Source: Brassica napus
Taxonomy: Eukaryota; Streptophyta; Magnoliopsida; Brassicales; Brassicaceae
NCBI RefSeq assembly: GCF_020379485.1
Contig: NW_026016655.1
Span: 267,501 to 331,500, forward strand
Length of the DNA: 64,000 nt
Direction: 5' to 3'
Position numbers and translations under genes: made by a program. This document shows positions 20,701 through 33,306 of this stretch, one piece after another. Position 1 is the stretch's first letter. Every line of letters begins with the position of its first letter. The notes under the pieces were generated by a model that had not been told where the DNA came from, searched no databases, and worked only from the letters and a program-made list of their open reading frames with translations.

Positions 20701-21620
20701 CTGAACAGACAGCCCACGTGGGCCAAAATCACTGAAACAGTCCACGGGAAGGGCCAGGGTGCTGATGTGTGTACTGATGGACAGCCACGGATGTCCTGTG
20801 TGTGCACACGGAAACACACGGACGTCCTATGTGTGCTGACGGACACACACGGACATCTTGTGTGTGCTGACGGACAGTCACGGACATCCTGTGTGTGCTG
20901 GCAGACACCCACAGACACACACGGACAGCCACGGACGTCATGTGTGTGCGGACGAACAGCCATAGACAGCAACGGGCGTCCTGTGTGTGCTGGCGAACAC
21001 CCACGGACGTCTTGTGTGTACTGAACAGACAGCCCACGGGGGCCAAAATCACCCAAACAGTCCACGGGAAGGGCCAGCGTGCTTAGTCCAACGACCAACA
21101 TGGTGATATGAGTACTGATGGACAGACACGGACGTCTTGTGTGTGCTGACGGACACAGACGAACACACACGGAAACACACGGACAGCCACGGACGTCCTG
21201 TGTGTGCTGGCGGATACCCACGAACGTCCTGTGTGTACTGAACAGACAGCCCACGTGGGCCAAAACCACCCGAACAGTCCACGGGAAGGTCCAGCCTGCT
21301 GAGTCCAAGGACCAGTGTGCTGATATCTGTACTGATGGACAGCCACAGACGCCCTGTGTATGCTGGTGGACACCCACAGACGTCCTGTGTGTACCGAACA
21401 GACAGTCCACGTGGGTCAAAATCACCCAAACAGTGCACGGAAGGGCCAGCGTGCTGAGTCCAAGGACCAGCGTGCTGATAGGTGTACTGATGGACAGCCA
21501 CAGAAGTTCTGTGTGTGTTGACGGACACACACGGACAGCCACAGACGTCCTGTGTCTTCTGACGGACACACACGGACGTCCTGTGTGTACTGAACAGACA
21601 GCCCACGTGGGCCAAAATCA

Positions 21621-21973
21621 CCCACGGACAGCCAAAATCACCCGAGAAGCCAAAAATTCAAAAAATATTTTTGAAGAAAGTTTTCTGAAAGGAAACATCA
21701 AAAATATGTCAACAAAGAGTTTAGGATGTCAAGTGTTGATCAAAAAGTGCTGTAGACATCCATTTAAACCATGAAACCCCAACATTTGTAGCATGCAAAA
21801 GACATGGTTAGAAGCAAAAGAAAATCATGAAAATTTACCAGAAAATAGCTTTAACCATTCTTATGAAGCATGCAAAAATTCAGATTCAATTTCGAAGTAT
21901 TTTTTTACATTAAAAATACTCCCGGAACACAACCAATGTCTACTGGTGACAGACTGAAAAAGTGTTTTGTCTA
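21621..21973 (+). promoter_or_regulatory. Duplicated rDNA promoter-upstream block, copy 1 (no core)
   Basis: A 353-bp unique A+T-rich block beginning CACCCACGGACAGCC and ending AAGTGTTTTGTCTA. It repeats at about 22555-22937. The second copy is followed by the Pol I-like core; this copy runs directly into spacer repeats (CGTGTGTGTCC) instead. It resembles the spacer-promoter duplications known in crucifer rDNA, but lacks the core. Confidence 0.6.
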
Positions 21974-22588
21974 CGTGTGTGTCCGTGTGTGTCCGTCAGC
22001 CAGGGACGTCCTGTGTGTGCTGACGGACACACACAGACACACACGGACAGCCACGGACGTCCTGTGTGTGCTGACGGACACAGACGGACGTCCTATGTGT
22101 GCTGACGGACACCCACAGACGACCTGTGTGTACTGAACAGACAGCCCACGTGGCCAAAATACCCCCAAACAGTCCACGGGAAGGGCCACCGTGCTGATAT
22201 GTGTACTGATGGACAGCCACGGACGTCCTGTGTGTGCTGATGGACACACACGGACACACTGACACACACAGACAGCCAGAAACATCCTGTGTGTGCTGAC
22301 GGACAGCCACGGACAGCCACGGACGTCCTGTGTGTGCTGGCGGACACCCACGGACGTCTTGTGTGTACTGAACAAACAGTCCACGGGAAGGACCAGCGTG
22401 CTGATGTGTGTATTGATGGACAGCCACGGACGTTCTGTGTGTGCTGACAGACACACACGGACACACACAGACAGCCACGGACGTCCTGTGTGTGCTGACG
22501 GACACACACAGACGTCCTGTATGTACTGAACAGACAGCCCACGTGGGCGAAAATCACCCACGGACAGCCAAAATCACCCACAGACAGC
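21974..22588 (+). repeat. Short spacer-repeat array between promoter blocks
   Basis: About two and a half degenerate units of the same repeat, with CCACGTGG landmarks and GGACGTCC subrepeats, ending in a triplicated GACAGCCAAAATCACCC. Confidence 0.8.
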
Positions 22589-22937
22589 CAAAATCACCCG
22601 AGAAGCCAAAAATTCAAAAATTAATATTTTTGAAGAAAGTTTTCTGAAAGGAAACATCAAAAATATGTCAAAAAAGAGTTTAGGATGTCAAGTGTTCATC
22701 AAAAGTTGCTGTAGACATCCGTTTAGACCACGAAACCCCAGACTTTGTAGCATGCAAAAGACATGGTTAGAAGCAAAAGAAAATCATGAAACTTTACCAG
22801 AAAATAACTTTAACCATTCTTATGAACCATGCAAAAAATCAGATTCAAATTCGAAGTATTTTTTTTGTACATTAAAAATACTCCCGGAATACAACCAATG
22901 TCTACTGGTGACAGACTGAAAAAAAAAGTGTTTTGTC
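22589..22937 (+). promoter_or_regulatory. rDNA promoter-upstream block, copy 2
   Basis: Matches 21640-21973 with scattered substitutions and small A-tract indels. It includes GTAGCATGCAAAAGACATGG and CTACTGGTGACAGACTG. Confidence 0.6.
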
Positions 22938-22950
22938 TATATAATGGGTA
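22938..22950 (+). promoter_or_regulatory. Pol I-like core promoter (degenerate)
   Basis: TATATAATGGGTA resembles the plant rRNA gene core (TATATA followed by a G-run at the start site). The start would be near 22945. The G-run is interrupted, so activity is doubtful. It lies 740 bp upstream of 18S. Confidence 0.6.
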
Positions 22951-23684
22951 GGCACTCTTCTGAGCCTACCCTCAGTACCCGAAGGGATATGTAGTGTTGG
23001 ACTGCTCGGTCCAACACTATCGATGGCTGGGTTGAGGTTGATGGCCGGATTGTCTCCGGTGAATTTTCCGGTAACTTTTCCAGCGAATGTTTCGGCAGAC
23101 CGTTATGCCCCTAACTTCAAATTTTCGCGCTTGTGTGGTATTGGCCTGGTTTCATCCATCTTCCAGTTGCTCTTTTGATTACATCTCAATAGTGGTTGGA
23201 AAGATTGATGTTATCGGGGCAAATGAACATTCGGCGTATGAGTGGTGATTGGATAGCTAGTGTTTGTAGGCTCTGTGCTCGCGCACCCTACTACAGACCA
23301 ACTATCCTCCTCAGTTTCTTCACTAGCATAGTTTTATGCTTGTTGAACTGATCTGGGGCCTGTGTTGCGTACCTATCTGGAAGGAATTGTTAAGCTTTTC
23401 TTAAAATGATGTTTGCGGCATCTCCTTCAGTGAAGAAGTCGTGAACACATAAGCCGGCACTTGTGATCCTTGCATCTTTGCATAATTTATGCATTGCTCG
23501 CAAAGGTGAATAAGCTGTTTGCTGAGATCTCGGTTGCGGAAATATTATGGCGGTGACTCGAAAAATTTCTGTCCCGCTAAACACGTTTGTCTCCGGACAA
23601 AAGATGACGGTCAAGTCTGCGTGTGTTCCCACTTTCCATGTGTTTGCGGGAATATGACGTGGTCTTGCCCTGATTTATGAATGC
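22951..23684 (+). other. 5' external transcribed spacer remnant
   Basis: A unique 734-bp stretch between the core promoter and the 18S start. It has a hairpin-forming GTGTTGGACTG/CGGTCCAACAC near 22994 and no coding ORF. The call rests on position. Confidence 0.6.
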
Positions 23685-24102
23685 TACCTGGTTGATCCTG
23701 CCAGTAGTCATATGCTTGTCTCAAAGATTAAGCCATGCATGTGTAAGTATGAACGAATTCAGACTGTGAAACTGCAAATGGCTCATTAAATCAGTTATAG
23801 TTTGTTTGATGGTAACTACTACTCGGATAACCATAGTAATTCTAGAGCTAATACGTGCAACAAACCCCGACTTCTGGAAGGGATGCATTTATTAGATAAA
23901 ATGTCGACGCGGGCTCTGCCCGTTGCTCTGATGATTCATGATAACTCGACGGATCGCATGGCCTTAGTGCTGGCGACGCATCATTCAAATTTCTGCCCTA
24001 TCAACTTTCGATGGTAGGATAGTGGCCTACCAAGGTGGTAACGGGTGACGGAGAATTAGGCTTCGATTCCGCAGAGGGAGCGTGAGAAACGGCTACCACA
24101 TC
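23685..24102 (+). rRNA. 18S rRNA 5' fragment (418 bp)
   Basis: It begins TACCTGGTTGATCCTGCCAG. It continues colinear with plant 18S through CATGCATGTGTAAGTATGAAC, AATTCTAGAGCTAATACGTG and GGCTACCACATC, with a few substitutions. About three quarters of the gene is absent: at 24101-24102 (TC) it joins a retrotransposon LTR. Confidence 0.95.
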
Positions 24103-24889
24103 TAAACTCTTGGACACCAAACCTTCAGCTCTTAAGCACACCAGAACACACTGGATAAAGTCACAGGATGGTGAGAAAGGTTTGTCCATGCTCAATTCTC
24201 TTCTCTGAATTGTTTTCTGAATATTTCAACTAGTTTTTCTCACAAAATTTTCTCTCTTCTTTCTCTCTTTCTCTCTGAATTTTTCTCTGGTTTTTCTTGC
24301 AGGTTATGAACGTCCAGAGGAGAGAAGATGGTGTTTTATAACATAAGAAGTTGCTTCAGGTGAGGGTTTCACTCAGCACAAAGCAAGGCTAAGAAAGGAC
24401 ATGTGGAGAGCAGCTTCAGATCTTCCAACAGCTAGCTGCTGTCCTTTCCCTCCCAAGAAGAAAGCTGCAAGCAGCTGGTGACAATCATGTGACTGAATTA
24501 ATGAGCAAGCAGGCAAGCAAGTAGGTGCAGGTCATGTGACCTAATTACTGAGGAAGCAAGTAGGCTAGAAGGTGCAAAGCATGTGACTGATCAGAAATAA
24601 TTTTAAGAGTTTTGTCGATATTTTTCGGACTGTTTCGACTAAATATTTTTCATCATTCAAATCTCGTCCTACTCTCAAAAATAAACTCGCCCAGCATGAA
24701 TAATAATCGACAATAATAATTAACACTCGACCAGAACTATCTATGAGAGGCCTTTCGACCACAAGACAGTCCCGTCGAGGTATTAATTCACCGGGTCGAC
24801 TTTATTTTTAAATCTGATTGACCAACTCCAAACTGGTCGAGCAGAGTTTTTCTCGACCAAAAATTAACTGGCTCGTGAGGGTTATTACA
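24103..24889 (-). repeat. E7 LTR copy A (truncated at 18S)
   Basis: Minus strand starts TGTAATAACCCTCACGAGCC and runs 787 bp. It is then cut at the 18S junction. The same sequence occurs at 26489-27273 and 32517-33306. Confidence 0.85.
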
Positions 24890-25804
24890 TTCTTCCCCCC
24901 TTAAAAGAATTCGTCCCCGAATTCTCAAAACATAGCTGTAGAGACTTTTACTGAACACTGGAGTCTCTGCAAGAAGTTTAATATAACCAACTCTGAACTT
25001 ATCCTCATCTGCCCGTGTCTCAACAACTGATGGTTCCCCAAATACTTGAACTTTTACAAATTTTTCCTTTTCTCCAATCTTCTTATATGGTTCTCACCTA
25101 TTCGCAAAGGACCTTTAGGATAGGCTAAATAGGGTTACAAGTTTTCTGGTCTCAGCAGTTCTATCATACTGGGTCTGATATAAGATTACGCAAAATCGGC
25201 TCACCAATAGCATAAGTAAAAGAAGTTCTGGTCAACAGATAACCATTTCAACTCTGAACAACTCGGTACATACCAAATAACAGATATGCGGATTTCCCCA
25301 ATTTTTCTAAAACAATTCTTTCTTTCCTGAGCAAACACTTTCACGATAACCAATTCTTCAACGCACATAACTTTCATATACTGCGGTCTACATACTTCCT
25401 TTGACATCGTTGAATCTCTGAATACCATTACTTCTAAAACCTTTTTATCTGCTTTCCTCCAGTTCAATAACATGGAAATATGGAACGTCAGGTGATGTGC
25501 CATACGTGAAGGTAACATCTTCAGTCTGGTCAATGTCAACTTTATTAACCGTGCAACAATCAAACAAGAACATGCACGATCAATCACGCTAACATGATTC
25601 AGACCAAGGGTGCCACTCTCAAATACACACACACACACTTATTCCAGGAATGATTTCCCTTACAGTATTCCATACCCTTCTTATCTATTTGAGATACTCT
25701 TCAAAAACTTCTGAACGACTCAATCTCACTAAAGTTTCGCATATCCAAGTCTTGTTCTATTACTTTCTGATTTCCTTCTTCTGTCTAGTAACTGAGGAAT
25801 CAAC
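24890..25804 (-). pseudogene. E7 pol 3'-end remnant A
   Basis: The minus strand has the polypurine tract AAGGGGGGAAGA before the LTR and a degraded integrase C-terminus: fragments matching E6 (PLRIGEHHIRRLEK against [24 protein letters not shown] against [11 protein letters not shown]) in shifting frames. The 145-codon frame at 25201-25638 is out of phase with the ancestral one over much of its length. Confidence 0.6.
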
Positions 25805-27273
25805 TAGTCTGGTTCAAGAAGAAACTCAACTCAGTTCATAACATTTCAGTTCAGTTCTCTCATATCAGTTCGGTTCAAGACAGATTGATACCATGTTCAG
25901 CTCGGTTCAAGCTTTAACAATTTAACTCGGTTCATATCAGCTTAGTTCATGCTCAGCTAACTCCGGTTCTAATCAGTTCCCAACAGCTTAACTCGGTTAT
26001 ACTCAGACGACATCAGTTCAAGACATTTCAGACCATAGACAGCTCGGCTCAGATCAGATCAGAACATACTCAGCTCAATTCAGTTCTAAACAAGATCAAA
26101 TCAGTTCGGTTTAATTCCCATAATTCTTATCAGTTCGTCTACTGGTTCTATGAGACTGATTAAATCATAAACCAACCAAGGCTAAAGAGAACAAGACCTT
26201 AGACAACTGATCCTGACAGGTTAACCAACATACAGCAATTGGTTCTCATCAAAACATGGCTGAATCAAGAAGCTGAAGCTTACCGGTTTTACTCAACTAA
26301 TTAAACTTGACTGGTTGTCTCTCTTCAAGCTAACCACGAATTAACCTGATCAACACCACAAGAATCCATGGTTGGATTTATTCAGAATTTATCTCCAGTG
26401 TAGGCAAACCAACAAAACTTCTCACAAAAACTGATCCACAACCATCTTACCGATCAAAATCAAAGGCTGAAGAACATGGGTGATTCTAAACTCTTGGACA
26501 TCAATCCTTCAGCTCTTAACTACACCAGAACACACTGGATAAAGTCACAGGATGGTGAGAAAGGTTTGTCCATGCTCAATTCTCTTCTCTGAATTGTTTT
26601 CTGAATTTTTCAACTAGTTTTTCTTACAAATTTTTCTCTCTTCTTTCTCTCTTTCTCTCTGAATTTTTCTCTGGTTTTTCTTGCAGGTTATGAACGTCCA
26701 GAGGAGAGAAGATGGTGTTTTATAACATAAGAAGTTGTTTCAGGTGAGGTTTTCACTCAGCACAAAGCAAGGCTAAGAAAGGACATGTGGAGAGCAGCTT
26801 CAGCACTTCCAACAGCAATCTGCTGTCCTTTCCCTCCCAAGAAGAAAGCTGCAAGCAACTGGTGACAATCATGTGACTGAATTAATGAGCAAGCAGGCAA
26901 GCAAGTAGGTGCAGGTCATGTGACCTAATTACTGAGGAAGCAAGTAGGCTAGAAGGTGCAAAGCATGTGACTGTTCAGAAATAATTTTAAGAGTTTTGTC
27001 GATATTTTTCGGACTGTTTCGACTAAATATTTTTCATCATTCGAATCTCGTCCTACTCTCAAAAATAAACTCGCCCAGCATGAATAATAATCGACAATAA
27101 TAATTAAAACTCGACCAGAACTATCAATGAGAGGCCTTTCGACCACAAGACAGTCCCGTCGAGGTATTAATTCACCGGGTCGACTTTATTTTTAAATCTG
27201 ATCGACCAACTCCAAACTGGTCGAGCAGAGTTTTTCTCGACCAAAAATTAACTGGCTCGTGAGGGTTATTACA
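25805..27273 (-). repeat. E7 LTR copy B (partial)
   Basis: 1469 bp of LTR from its start at 27273. It breaks at about 25804, where copy C continues for another 1.35 kb. The break joins directly to pol remnant A through AC microhomology. Confidence 0.8.
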
Positions 27274-30200
27274 TTCTTCCCCCCTTAAAAGAATTCGTCC
27301 CAGAATTCTCAAAACATAGCTGTAGAGACTTTTACTGAACACTGGAGTCTCTGCAAGAAGTTTAATATAACCAACTCTGAACTTATCCTCATCTGCCCGT
27401 GTCACAACAACTGATGGTTCCCCAAATACTTGAACTTTTACAAATTTTTCCTTTTCTCCAATCTTCTGATATGGTGCTCACCTATCCGCAAAGGACCTTT
27501 AGGATAGGCTAAATAGGGTTACAAGTTTTCTGGTCTCAGCAGTTCTATCATACTGGGTCTGATATAAGATTACGCAAAATCGGCTCACCAATAGCATAAG
27601 TAAAAGAAGTTCTGGTCAACAGATAACCATTTCAACTCTGAACAACTCGGTACATACCAAATAACAGATTTGCGGATTTCCCCAATTTTTCTAAAACAAT
27701 TCTTTCTTTCCTGAGCAAACACTTTCACGATAACCAATTCTTCAACGCACATAACTTTCATATACTGCGGTCTACATACTTCCTTTGACATCGTTGAATC
27801 TCTGAATACCATTACTTCTAAAACCTTTTTATCTGCTTTCCTCCAGTTCAATAACATGGAAATATGGAACGTCAGGTGATGTGCCATACGTGAAGGTAAC
27901 ATCTTCAGTCTGGTCAATGTCAACTTGATTAACCGTGCAACAATCAAACAAGAACATGCACGATCAATCACGCTAACATGATTCAGACCAAGGGTGCCAC
28001 TCTCAAATACACACACACACACACTTATTCCAGGAATGATTTCCCTTACAGTATTCCATACCCTTCTTATCTATTTGAGATACTCTTCAAAAACTTCTGA
28101 ACGACTCAATCTCACTAAAGTTTCGCATATCCAAGTCTTGTTCTATTACTTTCTGATTTCCTTCTTCTGTCTAGTAACTGAGGAATCAACAAGTCCGCAT
28201 ATACCAAACTTGATTTGCCAACGAAGTACTCTTGTATGATGACTTCACACTTTCTCTGTTAATACATCTTCTGATCTCTTAACAACTTAAGCATTCCCAT
28301 ATGCCTTATGGTTATACCTTTTTCCTTGCACTCTTCAATCTTCCTTGGGATTTACTTCACATCTGCTTAATTTTAGGTTGAATTTGGGTTCCTTCTCCCA
28401 CATCTCCACTTTATGAACTTGTACATGACACAGTCCTCATACTATCCTTCGAAATTCTCTTCACCCAGTTCCTTCTATGAATTCCTTAGATTCTCATCCT
28501 TCAACTGAGTTCCTCAAATACAAATGAATAAGCCATCTCGATTTTCTACTTGCAATCTTGAAGGTTCTCTATTCTCTCCAGACTGATATGAGCGAGGCTC
28601 CAACACTTAGTAGAATACCACTGCAGGGCCAACGGTAACTGGTCTTCTCTCAAAGACTTCCTTCCTCAACAACATCCTAATTGAGCTCGATAACTAGATA
28701 GCCAATCTCACTCTAGATAGAAACAAACCGCTCTAATGGAAGTACTAAGGAATGGGGATGGGATACGAAGGCATACCATAACTCTAAATGGCAGCCAGTA
28801 CTTCCACGAATAAGAACAGTGTACCTGAATTCACTAAAGTGAATCCTTCCTAAAACAATGACACTACCCGAGAACTACATCTATGTGTTGTTCCCGCATC
28901 AAACACAATATGGGCAGAAAATTCCGTCCATAGGCAAGGTCTCATACGACACCTTGATCACTCCTTCACTTATTTATTTAATCATTCATAAATTTTTAAA
29001 ATACACACAACACGCAATGGGATAAGAAGCAAACCTGTGATATGACCTTTCAGGGGTTTTGACGGTCCAGTCAACTATAAAGTGTAGGCTCTACCCAAAT
29101 AGCCTAACACTTGGATGTGGACTAATGGTAAGGAAAAGCAGACAAGTTCAACAAGTGTTATCTTAGGTATAGGTAACGTAGATCGGGTAACTTCATGAGG
29201 AAGGGTCACCTAAAATCCTAACTCTTCACAAGAACCACCAAAGCGCGAATGATGCAAACTTTCCAGGATTTCCCAAACTTTGACAATCACGACCATTATG
29301 TCTTTTCGAGTCACAACCATAACGGCTCAAGGTCCTCGATCTTGATCTGATGAAATGTACACCAAAAATCATCCTCAATGACTTACTTAACTCACTGCTT
29401 GAAACTGACCTTTAATCTGCACCGGTTGAAAAATAAACGGTCTGCATGACTTGGTTAACTTCTTCAACAATAATAGCTTCTTTAAAATTCACGTCATACT
29501 TTAACATCTCCTCGATGCTTTGAAACTCCATGGTCTTTTATCCACTCCAAAATTATTGGCTTAGTCCACGAAGAAATTCCTAATGATCCTCGACTCATCC
29601 TTTTGACGGAAACATCTAATTGTACCAACTCCATAAACTGAATCTTTAATCGATCCCATACCTTGTGTAGAAATACTACTTCTTAAACTCTTGAAATCTG
29701 TCCAACTCGATCTCAACTCCTTGAAGTAATTCTTGACTCTTGACCAACAACTCATAGCATTCATCTCCAAATAGCTTACTGCCAAATCCTTCTTGTAATT
29801 ATCTGAACAACGGCCACGTCAATATTCTGCTTTGAGTGTTGACTCCCAAATCTGCCTCAAGCCAAAGTATACCTCGAACGGTTTAGTCCTTCTTCAGTAT
29901 CTTATGGTCCCAACTTCTTCTTATGTGCATCATAAGCTACATGATGTCTCATTGCAAACAAAATGCTTCCGGTGCTTCCATCATCTTGTAATACAATCAA
30001 ACCATCTCTTCGTCTAATGCTAAGCTTGAAACAAATACATAACAATTTGGCTTGTACGGCTCTGGTGTTTATACGTCTCAGCATAAGCTTGACATTGATA
30101 ACACAAGAGTCCGGAGATGTATTTGATGTATCAACTCTGTCCCATATATCTCTCTAAAGAATTAGCATCTTCCACTAGAACTCAAAAGAATGGTAGAAAG

Positions 30201-30485
30201 GCATGAGGTTACTGACTTCTAGCAAGATGGTAGTGAACCCCACCATGAGGGTAGCAAACTCGAGCCTGATGATAGTAACATCGGTAAGTCAGGTCAATCC
30301 GTTCAAGCTTGTCTCGGTGCTTCTGCTATGAAAGATCACTGTTAGGTAACTACCCATGACTATCTATTCAAAAATGAAGGAACCAGCCAGCATATCCTAG
30401 TTATCCTTGCGACTCATTTTGACTCGAAAAACATTTGAAACAAGTCCCCTTCTAGCATTGTATAACCATGCTCTTATACCACCTT
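27274..30485 (-). pseudogene. E7 internal region: gag remnant, deleted pol, pol end B
   Basis: Near 29480-29830 the minus strand keeps a gag-like stretch (LAVSYLEMNAMSCWSR, compare VAVYYLEKDAIS in E6). Pol end B at 27274-28190 repeats remnant A, with TRADEDKFRVGY matching [15 protein letters not shown]. Between them (28190-29480) I find no domain motif. The total is only 3.2 kb, so protease, RT and most of integrase are deleted. Confidence 0.6.
30470..30481 (-). other. E7 primer-binding site, mutated
   Basis: The minus strand reads TGGTATAAGAGC, one change from TGGTATCAGAGC, 4 bp from the LTR end as in E6. Confidence 0.7.
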
Positions 30486-33306
30486 TGTGACACCCCCGAT
30501 CGTGGTTGACCGGAAATGACACAGTTGATGTTCCTCGATGGTCGATCCGAGGTTCTCAGAATACTTCTGATCGCCTTAGACCAACAACCAAAGAACACCA
30601 ACGCTCCTATTAGATATCACTCTAGGCTTTTCAACCCGAAAAAGCAATACCCGATAGTTAGTTCGTCCGGACAAGGACTAATATCATATGGAACCCGTAC
30701 TTTAAAAAAACATTCTTTATATATCATTCAAAAGCATCTTACAAAATTTGATATAAATTAACCTCGAGGTTTTCGGTCAACAAATCCTATACATAAGATA
30801 TATCAAAATGACTTTGCAAGGATAATAAAACTACCGCTGGCTAATGCCGCTCCTTCCCGTCCTAGAGTAAAGGTCGCCCACCTACTGGTTACCTGCATAT
30901 CAAATGAGTCATGAGTAACTAGTTTACTCAGTGAGTCTAATCCCACACCCAAACACATATCAATAGTATCCCGAGCAAGCGACACCATTTGAATGCAGTG
31001 GAATTATATTCCATAATTAATATAATTATAAGGCCTCTCAATCCATCCATGTGAATCTATCTTAAACATCACCTCCACGATACCCGCAAATCACTCACTC
31101 TTAATATATATATATATATATATATGCAAAACCCGGAAAACCACCAAGGTTAACCGAGCCTAACTGGGAATAGATATAACCATCATCTCAATCAGATAGT
31201 CCAAGATAGAACATCCAACGCTGCATGCAGTTACACGGCCTCCAGGGTGCGACCCCATCATCGTGTCTTCATGACCTTGATCCATATCGCAGGACCGATT
31301 CACGGCAATGCGGGACTTTTGGGAGAGGGAGTATACAATAATAGGACTTCACATGATTCACACTTATTAATAGAATACTTATAGATTAGTACTTGAGAAC
31401 AAGTACTAAGGCTCGGGATAACCTCAAAGAACTATTCTTATTAATTCTTAAGTATTTAAACTAGATAAATACTTCATATATAAATATAGATCAAGGGATA
31501 ATACTTAATCAATCAACCATAATTACTCCTTAATTAATCCATGATTAATCCTTAATTAATCAATGATTATCCCTTAATTAATTCATGATTAATTCTTAAT
31601 TAATCAACCATATTCAGTATGCAATCATGCATACTCATTCATAATTCATTCATCATCTATCTAGACTCACCTTTAAATCCATGAGATTGGCTAAGGAAGA
31701 CTAGACTCGAGCTCAAGCAAATCACACTTCACTTCTGGATCACTCTCGGTTCAGAACCATCACAAGGATCCGGCTGATCCGAATACTCTCCTTGGCCATC
31801 TGAATTCAAAACATAACAGTTGGAACATAAGGTTCACTAGTCTGGTTCAAGAAGAAACTCAACTCAGTTCATAACATTTCAGTTCAGTTCTCTCATATCA
31901 GTTCGGTTCAAGACAGATTGATACCATGTTCAGCTCGGTTCAAGCTTTAACAATTTAACTCGGTTCATATCAGCTTAGTTCATGCTCAGCTAACTCCGGT
32001 TCTAATCAGTTCCCAACAGCTTAACTCGGTTATACTCAGACGACATCAGTTCAAGACATTTCAGACCATAGACAGCTCGGCTCAGATCAGATCAGAACAT
32101 ACTCAGCTCAATTCAGTTCTAAACAAGATCAAATCAGTTCGGTTTAATTCCCATAATTCTTATCAGTTCGTCTACTGGTTCTATGAGACTGATTAAATCA
32201 TAAACCAACCAAGGCTAAAGAGAACAAGACCTTAGACAACTGATCCTGACAGGTTAACCAACATACAGCAATTGGTTCTCATCAAAACATGGCTGAATCA
32301 AGAAGCTGAAGCTTACCGGTTTTACTCAACTAATTAAACTTGACTGGTTGTCTCTCTTCAAGCTAACCACGAATTAACCTGATCAACACCACAAGAATCC
32401 ATGGTTGGATTTATTCAGAATTTATCTCCAGTGTTGGCAAACCAACAAAACTTCTCAAAAAAACTGATCCACAACCATCTTACCGATCAAAATCAAAGGC
32501 TGAAGAACATGGGTGATTCTAAACTCTTGGACAACAAACCTTCAGCTCTTAACCACACCAGAACACACTGGATAAAGTCACAGGATGGTGAGAAAGGTTT
32601 GTCCATGCTCAATTCTCTTCTCTGAATTGTTTTCTGAATTTTTCAACTAGTTTTTCTTACAAATTTTTCTCTCTTCTTTCTCTCTTTCTCTCTGAATTTT
32701 TCTCTGGTTTTTCTTGCAGGTTATGAACGTCCAGAGGAGAGAAGATGGTGTTTTATAACATAAGAAGTTGCTTCAGGTGAGGTTTTCACTCAGCACAAAG
32801 CAAGGCTAAGAAAGGACATGTGGAGAGCAGCTTCAGCACTTCCAACAGCAAGCTGCTGTCCTTTCCCTCCCAAGAAGAAAGCTGCAAGCAGCTGGTGAAA
32901 ATCATGTGACTGAATTAATGAGCAAGCAGGCAAGCAAGTAGGTGCAGGTCATGTGACCTAATTACTGAGGAAGCAAGTAGGCTAGAAGGTGCAAAGCATG
33001 TGACTGTTCAGAAATAATTTTAAGAGTTTTGTCGATATTTTTCGGACTGTTTCGACTAAATATTTTTCATCATTCGAATCTCGTCCTACTCTCAAAAATA
33101 AACTTGCCCAGCATGAATAATAATCGACAATAATAATTAACACTCGACCAGAACTATCAATGAGAGGCCTTTCGACCACAAGACAGTCCCGTCGAGGTAT
33201 TAATTCACCGGGTCGACTTTATTTTTAAATCTGATCGACCAACTCCAAACTGGTCGAGCAGAGTTTTTCTCGACCAAAAATTAACTGGCTCGTGAGGGTT
33301 ATTACA
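30486..33306 (-). repeat. E7 full-length LTR copy C
   Basis: 2821 bp. On the plus strand it reads TGTGACACCCCCGATCG to AGGGTTATTACA. It is homologous throughout to the E6 LTRs, including the AT-rich TTAATTAATC subrepeats (31490-31610) and the GGTCATGAAGACACGATG block (minus, near 31263). A (TA)n tract lies at 31105-31125. Confidence 0.85.
31105..31125. repeat. (TA)n microsatellite
   Basis: About ten TA units inside LTR copy C. The E6 LTRs have only a short TATATATAT here. Confidence 0.9.

Larger units (their letters stand above)
14696..21620 (+). repeat. Tandem array of ~225-270 bp units (rDNA-spacer-like)
   Basis: The landmark GTGGGCCAAAATCACCC recurs about every 225-271 bp (near 14738, 14962, 15234, 15474, 15738, 15967, 16206 and onward). 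Each unit also carries CAGCGTGCTGAGTCCAAGGA, ATATGTGTACTGATGGACAG, and several ~31-bp subrepeats of the type GGACGTCCTGTGTGTGCTG. Because repeat lengths and stop-poor composition coincide, long frames stay open on both strands. These are artefacts, not genes. Position between the 25S 3' end and a Pol I-like promoter suggests a ribosomal intergenic spacer array. The alternative is an unrelated pericentromeric satellite; the published Brassica repeat TR238 should be compared. Confidence 0.85.

Noticed and set aside
14660..21774. Dozens of long overlapping ORFs on both strands (up to 469 codons) rich in HTGRPWLS and DGQPRTSCVC
   Set aside because: They follow the tandem repeat, occur in several frames and both strands at once, and have no domain. 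Stop-poor repeat composition explains them.
23685..24102. Functional 18S rRNA gene
   Set aside because: Only 418 bp of the 5' end remain, with substitutions and a retrotransposon junction.
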